Shown here piece after piece: positions 59,080-64,000 of a stretch of DNA of 64,000 nt; within the stretch, counting starts at the first letter, position 1; every line of letters starts with the position of its first letter. This DNA is from Lepraria neglecta. Its lineage: Eukaryota > Ascomycota > Lecanoromycetes > Lecanorales > Stereocaulaceae. The notes beneath the pieces are model-generated. The model made no database searches. It was not told the origin of the DNA and was given only the letters and a program-made list of their open reading frames with translations. The stretch lies in the NCBI GenBank assembly GCA_033220425.1, contig CM065653.1:2914001-2978000 (forward strand). The letters run 5' to 3'. The position numbers and the translations under genes are program-made.

Positions 59080-59304
59080 TATAACGGGGTCTAGGCATGC
59101 GTAACTGAGTAACTAGTAGATTTGCTACTAGATAGACTGAATCCTAAGGAACTTAGGTAGGAGTCCTCAGAGATAACACATTTTTTGAGGGAGATTGCAC
59201 CCTCGTATCAAGCCGATCCACTATGCGACTTACGCTATCGTATAGCCGCACTAGAGGGATAGTCTCCCGAACCTGGTCTAGTATCTCCATGGTCGGCCCT
59301 TATA
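59080..59304 (-). repeat. LTR (5' LTR of the minus-strand element)
   Basis: 225 bp, beginning TATAACGGGG and ending GGCCCTTATA, followed directly by the TATAT target duplication. Confidence 0.93.
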
Positions 59305-59309
59305 TATAT

Positions 59310-60246
59310 CGATTACAGACCGAGAAATTAGCCAAATTAGTAACTCGAGGTTATCGACAGCAGTATCTATAACCTTAAATTACTACGCTAGGCGTCTATA
59401 ATATCAGTATCAAAAGTTGCTTTCGTGGACCAACGCTACTATTGCGCATTTGTTCCAGAATACGAAATATATACGCTTAGATAGTATATCGATAATATTA
59501 GTAGATAGAAAGTCGTCTAAATCGGATAGTTCGGATATATCCTCCGCTATAGTAGATATATTCGAGTTAGATATCTTATCTAGAATTAACCTATAGATAG
59601 TATTATTCGAGCTAGGCGATTTTAAAAGATAATACGATAATTATTTTTATATTATATATTTAATAGCTTGATTCCGTTAGGCTTCCTCCTACCTAAGCTT
59701 TATACTCTATTAATCTATCCTCTATCCCCTTCGTAGTATCCTTAGTAGCCTAGTCCTTAGGTTCTTCTCCTATTAGAATAATATTTAGATATACTATTTT
59801 ATCCTCTATAATCTACCTCTCTACTAATCTACTCTACTCTTTAATATCTATAATATAATCCTCTTCCTAAAGACTCTTATCTACTTATAGGCCGGCCTCC
59901 TTCTATATATACTCGAAGCTCTATATTAAAAATATCTAGATATCTATTATCTCCGCTAAATTATTACTAAAAGTAAGGGAAGCGAAAAAACTATCCTAGT
60001 TTCTAAACTCTAAATTAGTCTCGTCGAGACCCTCCTTAGGAGATTATTCTTTAGCCTTAATTTTAGTATTAGCCGATAATATATACCTATAATTACTTCT
60101 TATATATATCGTATATTCTTTATTATTTCTATACTCTTCTTCTTAGCCTATCGTACTAGTATTATTTATTTCTATCTCCTCTAGAACGCTCTAAAGGTCC
60201 GGTTAATTTTTTAGATCTTCTAGAGAATCCTTAAATATATTAGTAA
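59310..60246. other. Worn repeat sequence between two retroelement insertions
   Basis: The first ~300 bp are the resumption of the sequence split by the element at 52,940-59,304. Beyond about 59,640 the composition becomes more AT-rich, with no assignable protein. The AGTAA at 60,242-60,246 is the left target duplication of the next element. Confidence 0.5.
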
Positions 60247-60442
60247 TGTAATAGGAATCTGTAGCAATATGAAATAACGTATAGTAGTAGAGTTTGTACC
60301 AAGACTAATTCTTAAGGAATCTAAGAGTAAGGGGGGCGGAACCCCCTATTAAACAATGGGCGTATGGGACTCGTAGCGCTAACGTATACTAAGCGTATAG
60401 TAATCGCGAGCTAACTAAGACTTTGCTAAGCCTTCTATTATA
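60247..60442 (-). repeat. LTR (3' LTR of the deleted element)
   Basis: 196 bp, starting TGTAATAGGAA. It contains the hairpin-like AGGGGGGCGGAACCCCCT, conserved in both copies. Confidence 0.92.
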
Positions 60443-60744
60443 ATTGCCTCCTCCCCCTAAGGGCTCGTCCTCGGGCTCTATTTCCTCAAGTATACTATAT
60501 ATACTAATAGTAGGCGTTTCTAGAGCGGTATATATAATTTCGTTATACGGGAAGACTCGATAAAAACCTTTAAACCCCGGTAGGGAAACAAGGAAAAGAG
60601 TCTTCTACTACTTACAAGGCTTATAGCCTTACTACCCTCATCTCGTATGATTTAAGAGGGGAGAATTATAGCGATATATACTATAGTTGTGCCAATAGTC
60701 AGGTATTTAGCTGAGTATGTCGTGCGCTTCCCTAGTCGAATCGC

Positions 60745-60943
60745 GGTGCCGTTCAAGCAGGCTCACTATAGGTGCCGTTCAAGTAGGCTTACAGTAGGTG
60801 CCGTTCGAGTAGGCTCACTGTAGGTACCGTTCGAGCAGGCTCACTATAGATGCCGTTCGAGTAGGCTTACTATAGGTACCGTTCGAGTAGTAGGTACCGT
60901 TCGAGCAGGCTTACTGTAGATACCGTTCGAGTAGGCTCACTAG
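60745..60943. repeat. 26-bp minisatellite inside the deleted Gypsy element
   Basis: GGTGCCGTTCAAGCAGGCTCACTATA and close variants repeat about 7.5 times, one copy being shortened. Differences between units are C/T and G/A. It lies in the stretch between the integrase-like region and the 3' LTR. Confidence 0.92.
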
Positions 60944-63421
60944 TTTCTACGTCGTTTATTTAGACTCGCTGACTAGCTTACGAGCCGGTAGATAAGGTTT
61001 TATCCGTAGTACTATCGGTATTAGGTAGGACCCCTAGGTATTCGCTTACTAAGAGCACGCTGTAGTAGGTAGATAGACTTATCCTAGATCGATAGATCCT
61101 ATATGGCCAGTATAGTACTACTACTTACTAGGAGGTACTAAAAGTACCCTCTATCCCAACGCTGATAATACCTCTTATATCGCCAGTCAACGATAGAGAT
61201 TCTATATACTATTAAGGGCCGGCCTAGAGCGAGTCGATAGGGATAGAATAGATAATGGAAGGTTACCGCATATAGGCCAGGGCCGTAATATTATATACCT
61301 AGTACACTTCAGCAGTTCTTCGCCGGCGTCTCTATTTCGAGCTCTAGGCTTATAGCTTACCTTCTCTTTTACTATGCCTCTAAAATACTAACCCCCGGCT
61401 ACTCCCCGAGGTCCCCTATAAGTGCTACCGCCTCGCTAATAAGGCGTTCCGTCTCCGCGCTACCTTCGATATAGCTCCCGCTAGGGAGGATACTGCGGTT
61501 ACCCAGCGTTTTATAAGCGTATCTCGTATTTAGTAAAGTTACTTTATACGATCCTTTGTTGCGGGTACCTCTTCCTCCCTAGCGTCGTCCTCGGCGTATA
61601 TTTCAAGCTCTAGCTTATCTCTATATATCAAATAAAACGGACTTCTCCCGGAGCTTGCTTACTAAGCTTAGCGATAGACGAATTCGGCTAGCGGTAGGAG
61701 ACCCGCCCAGTTACCCTACTACTTATCGCAGTAGGTACGTAGATAATACTTAAGCGTTTGATTTTGGCGTTCTTGATATCCTTATTAATAGTGCCCTAGA
61801 AGAACTTTCTCCTAGGGAGCTCTATAGTCTTATTAGACCCAAAATGTCCCGCTAAGGGGTCGTCATAATGGCGTTTTAATAGCTTATCTCGGATAGCTTC
61901 GTCTTCGGGCATATATATAGTGCTATTATATCTTAGAAGATTTTACTTATCCTATATCTAAGACCCGGCGTTTACTATACGATAGAATCGCTTTTAGGCG
62001 TATATACCGTTTCGTAAGACGCTATTATACTAGCGACTATACGTAGAACGAGTTATTTATAACTAACAGTTCTAGTAATAGGATTAAGCTGAATACCAGC
62101 TACGTTGTAAGTGGTTTAAGCCGGTATCTCGCCTGAGCTCCCCCGACTTTAGGGTAGAGGTTTCCTAAGCCTTATTATATAACTTGAACGGGTCTTATTA
62201 ACCGCGGCAAGTATAGATCCTAGCAGTTCAGCTTTTACCTCTACTACTGGATATTACGTCTATACTACGTGTATACTATATACCGCGTGCGTTACGCCTA
62301 CTTCTGGAGCATTACCTCCCTCAGGAGTATCTAGCCTATATACCTTCCTGATTGCCTCAAATACAGGGGTGTGAATCCCCGCTATATTGGCCAGCTTCTA
62401 CTATAGGATTAGTAATAAGAGATTCATAGATATATTCGCGCCTGCGTAATTAGGGTGTCTCGACGGCGCATCGGCTTATCTGCGTCCATATCTTCTAACC
62501 TATCAGCTAGATCCACTAATTCTGACCTCTTTTGCGGTACTGGAATAGTTATTAGCACTGTTTTATATAGTTTGGTCTAAGCTTTATAAGGAAGATACTC
62601 CCTTAGTAGAATTCATCTATCGGGGGTAACTAGTCTTCGAGGTTCTTTCGCTACTGATCGAATTATTCTAACCGATATACCTTCTTATAGCTTCCCTACG
62701 GTTGCCGCGGGCTACCGCGTAGCGCTAATATTAGGTATAGGATACGATCCTTATCTGTTTTGAAATAGCGATAAGCCTATTAAAAGACGGTATTACATTC
62801 CTCTATCCAATTGTAGTATTCCCGGATAGTCTTCCCCTGATATTCGGATAGCTTCGCCGGTCTTATAGATAGGGCCCGATCTTCTTCCTCGTCGGAGGAT
62901 ACGCTTCGCGTGCGTTTCGAGCCACGAGTACGGCTTATAGAGCCCGAACTAGGTAGTAGGGTAGGAACTGTAGCTGGCGGGGGGGGGACTTCTCCCCTTT
63001 CCAGGGCCTCGATCTGAGCTAGCGTCTCTTAAAGTTCTTGCTGCTTCTATAATTCTTCTAGACGGCGTCTCGCCTATACGGTAACCTCTAGATCTAGAGC
63101 GGTACGCTCGAGGGTCTCGATTTGGGCTAGAATAGTATCTAATTCGTGTTACTTAACGAGCTCGGTTCGGCGGCGTCGAGCCTGCGCCAGGCGCTCGTCT
63201 AGAGTAGGTACTAAATCTATTACTTCCGAGGCATGGCCATCGTCCCTAGGCGGTTACGGGGGGTTTCCACTACCTTTGCCAACCGCCTATTAACGTTATC
63301 TATCCCTACTACCTTCTAAGGTACTAGACGTTTCACCTCCGTTCCGGCTGCGAGTTATATACGTTTATCTTGGTATACTTATTCCGGATCGCTACCCTTT
63401 ATTAGGCAGGAGAATTAGAAT

Positions 63422-63617
63422 TATAATAGGAACCTGTAGCAATATAAAATAATATATAGTAGTAGGGTTTATACTAAGACTAATTCTCAAGGAATCTAAG
63501 AGTAAGGGGGGCGGAACCCCCTATTAAACAATGGGCGCATGGGACTCATAGCGCTAACGCACACCAAGCGTATAGTAATCGCGAGCCAACCAAGACTTTG
63601 CTAAGCCTTCTATTACA
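63422..63617 (-). repeat. LTR (5' LTR of the deleted element)
   Basis: 196 bp, starting TATAATAGGAA and ending CTATTACA, followed directly by AGTAA. Confidence 0.92.
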
Positions 63618-63622
63618 AGTAA

Positions 63623-64000
63623 CTAGTAGTTAATAGTTCTTGCTATACCTATTTATATAGTAGTAGTCTATTATTCGACGATAAAATAGTCCTATAACTA
63701 TCCGCATTTTGATTTTACCTATATTATACTATATCTCTATTATATATTCGAATATAGCTTAAGGTATTATTAGTATATAGGTTATTCTTCGAGTATTAGA
63801 TTAACTTACTACTAACTAATATACCGTCCTATCTCTTAATTCTATAGAAGCTATATTCGTATTCTTTAAATATATAATAAAGCGCTATTATAACGAAAAT
63901 AATAGTACTAGCGGGTAAAGGTTTCTATAGATCTATACTCTTATACCTAAATCTAATAGCGCTTATTCTATTAGAAAAAAACGTGATATAGACTTATTAT
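63623..64000. other. AT-rich repeat sequence to window end
   Basis: This is the continuation of the sequence into which the AGTAA-flanked element inserted. It is strongly AT-rich, without assignable protein or LTR. It runs off the window. Confidence 0.5.

Larger units (their letters stand above)
52940..59304 (-). mobile_element. Ty3/Gypsy LTR retrotransposon fossil, full-length outline, nested
   Basis: Two 225-bp LTRs in direct orientation flank about 5.9 kb. The element is flanked by the 5-bp duplication TATAT at 52,935-52,939 and 59,305-59,309. Order on the minus strand is gag (about 58.9-57.9 kb), reverse transcriptase (about 57.0-56.1 kb, with the LYIDYRGLN-type motif), RNase H (about 55.9-55.3 kb) and integrase (about 55.2-54.3 kb). 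A purine-rich tract on the minus strand sits next to the LTR at 52,940-53,164, as expected for the 3' end. The LTRs differ at about 12 sites (about 5%), all transitions, so age cannot be taken from divergence. It is broken, with tens of stops. Confidence 0.9.
60247..63617 (-). mobile_element. Short internally deleted Ty3/Gypsy element, outline whole
   Basis: 196-bp direct LTRs at 60,247-60,442 and 63,422-63,617 are flanked by the 5-bp duplication AGTAA (60,242-60,246 and 63,618-63,622). The internal part is only about 3.0 kb. On the minus strand it shows gag-like sequence at about 63.2-62.7 kb and an integrase-end-like stretch at about 61.8-61.6 kb. I found no reverse transcriptase between them, so it looks like a deletion derivative that relied on a partner. 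A purine-rich tract on the minus strand abuts the LTR at 60,247-60,442. The LTRs differ at about 17 sites (about 9%), all transitions. It is broken, with tens of stops. Confidence 0.85.
47641..64000. other. AT-rich, RIP-type repeat block with no live genes
   Basis: Base composition changes within a few tens of bases at 47,640. From there to the window end TA dinucleotides and TAG/TAA words dominate, no open frame passes 100 codons, and all recognisable content is fossil retroelement. All differences within the two LTR pairs are transitions. This is the appearance of RIP in ascomycete heterochromatin. A homologous stretch at 47,880-47,960 also occurs, inverted, at 300-380. Confidence 0.9.

Noticed and set aside
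60745-60943. CRISPR-like array
   Set aside because: Units are directly adjacent without unique spacers, in a fungal retroelement; it is a minisatellite.

Overview
The window is chromosomal DNA from a filamentous ascomycete (Pezizomycotina). The evidence is short GT-AG introns of about 48-190 nt, housekeeping genes of fungal type (Kes1-like oxysterol-binding protein, Ubp16-like deubiquitinase, mitochondrial oligoribonuclease, phosphoglucomutase, Ish1/Msc1-like protein), HET-domain and pogo-type sequences, and a long AT-rich repeat block in which every difference between paired LTRs is a transition. That last pattern is the signature of RIP (repeat-induced point mutation). The order is not certain; Leotiomycetes or Dothideomycetes would both fit.

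Layout. 0-1.1 kb: end of an AT-rich repeat block with a worn pogo-type transposase tail. 1.5-8.3 kb: a divergent protein kinase, a cytochrome P450 that looks disrupted in its middle, and an OSBP gene. 8.3-10.2 kb: gene-free, with diverged repeats. 10.2-24.2 kb: 2-hydroxyacid dehydrogenase, an Ish1-repeat protein, a small mitochondrial-type protein, a lineage-specific gene followed by a decayed repeat array, a membrane protein, a decayed multi-TM gene and a conserved fungal protein of unknown function. 24.2-28.5 kb: gene-poor, with a decayed fungal-specific gene. 28.5-38.3 kb: a Gfo/Idh/MocA oxidoreductase, a broken MFS transporter, a broken short-chain dehydrogenase, an intact NAD(P)-binding epimerase-like gene, a truncated pogo transposon, and a zinc alcohol dehydrogenase with one frameshift whose promoter has been replaced by the transposon. 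38.5-47.3 kb: oligoribonuclease, phosphoglucomutase, a decayed HET gene and the Ubp16-like deubiquitinase. 47.6-64 kb: an uninterrupted AT-rich block of nested Ty3/Gypsy fossils.

The picture is two-speed. Single-copy housekeeping genes are intact and conventionally spliced. Accessory genes (P450, MFS, SDR, ADH, HET, multi-TM protein) keep recognisable splice sites but carry a few stops or one-base shifts each, which suggests recent loss of an accessory gene set close to a repeat block. Assembly indel errors are a real alternative for the one-base shifts. Two Gypsy elements can be delimited exactly by matching LTRs and 5-bp target duplications (TATAT and AGTAA). I did not find a clearly new biological system. 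The best leads are a palindrome-bearing repeat array that includes a decayed copy of the neighbouring gene's 3' end, an intron bounded by inverted repeats, and the transposon-ADH promoter junction.
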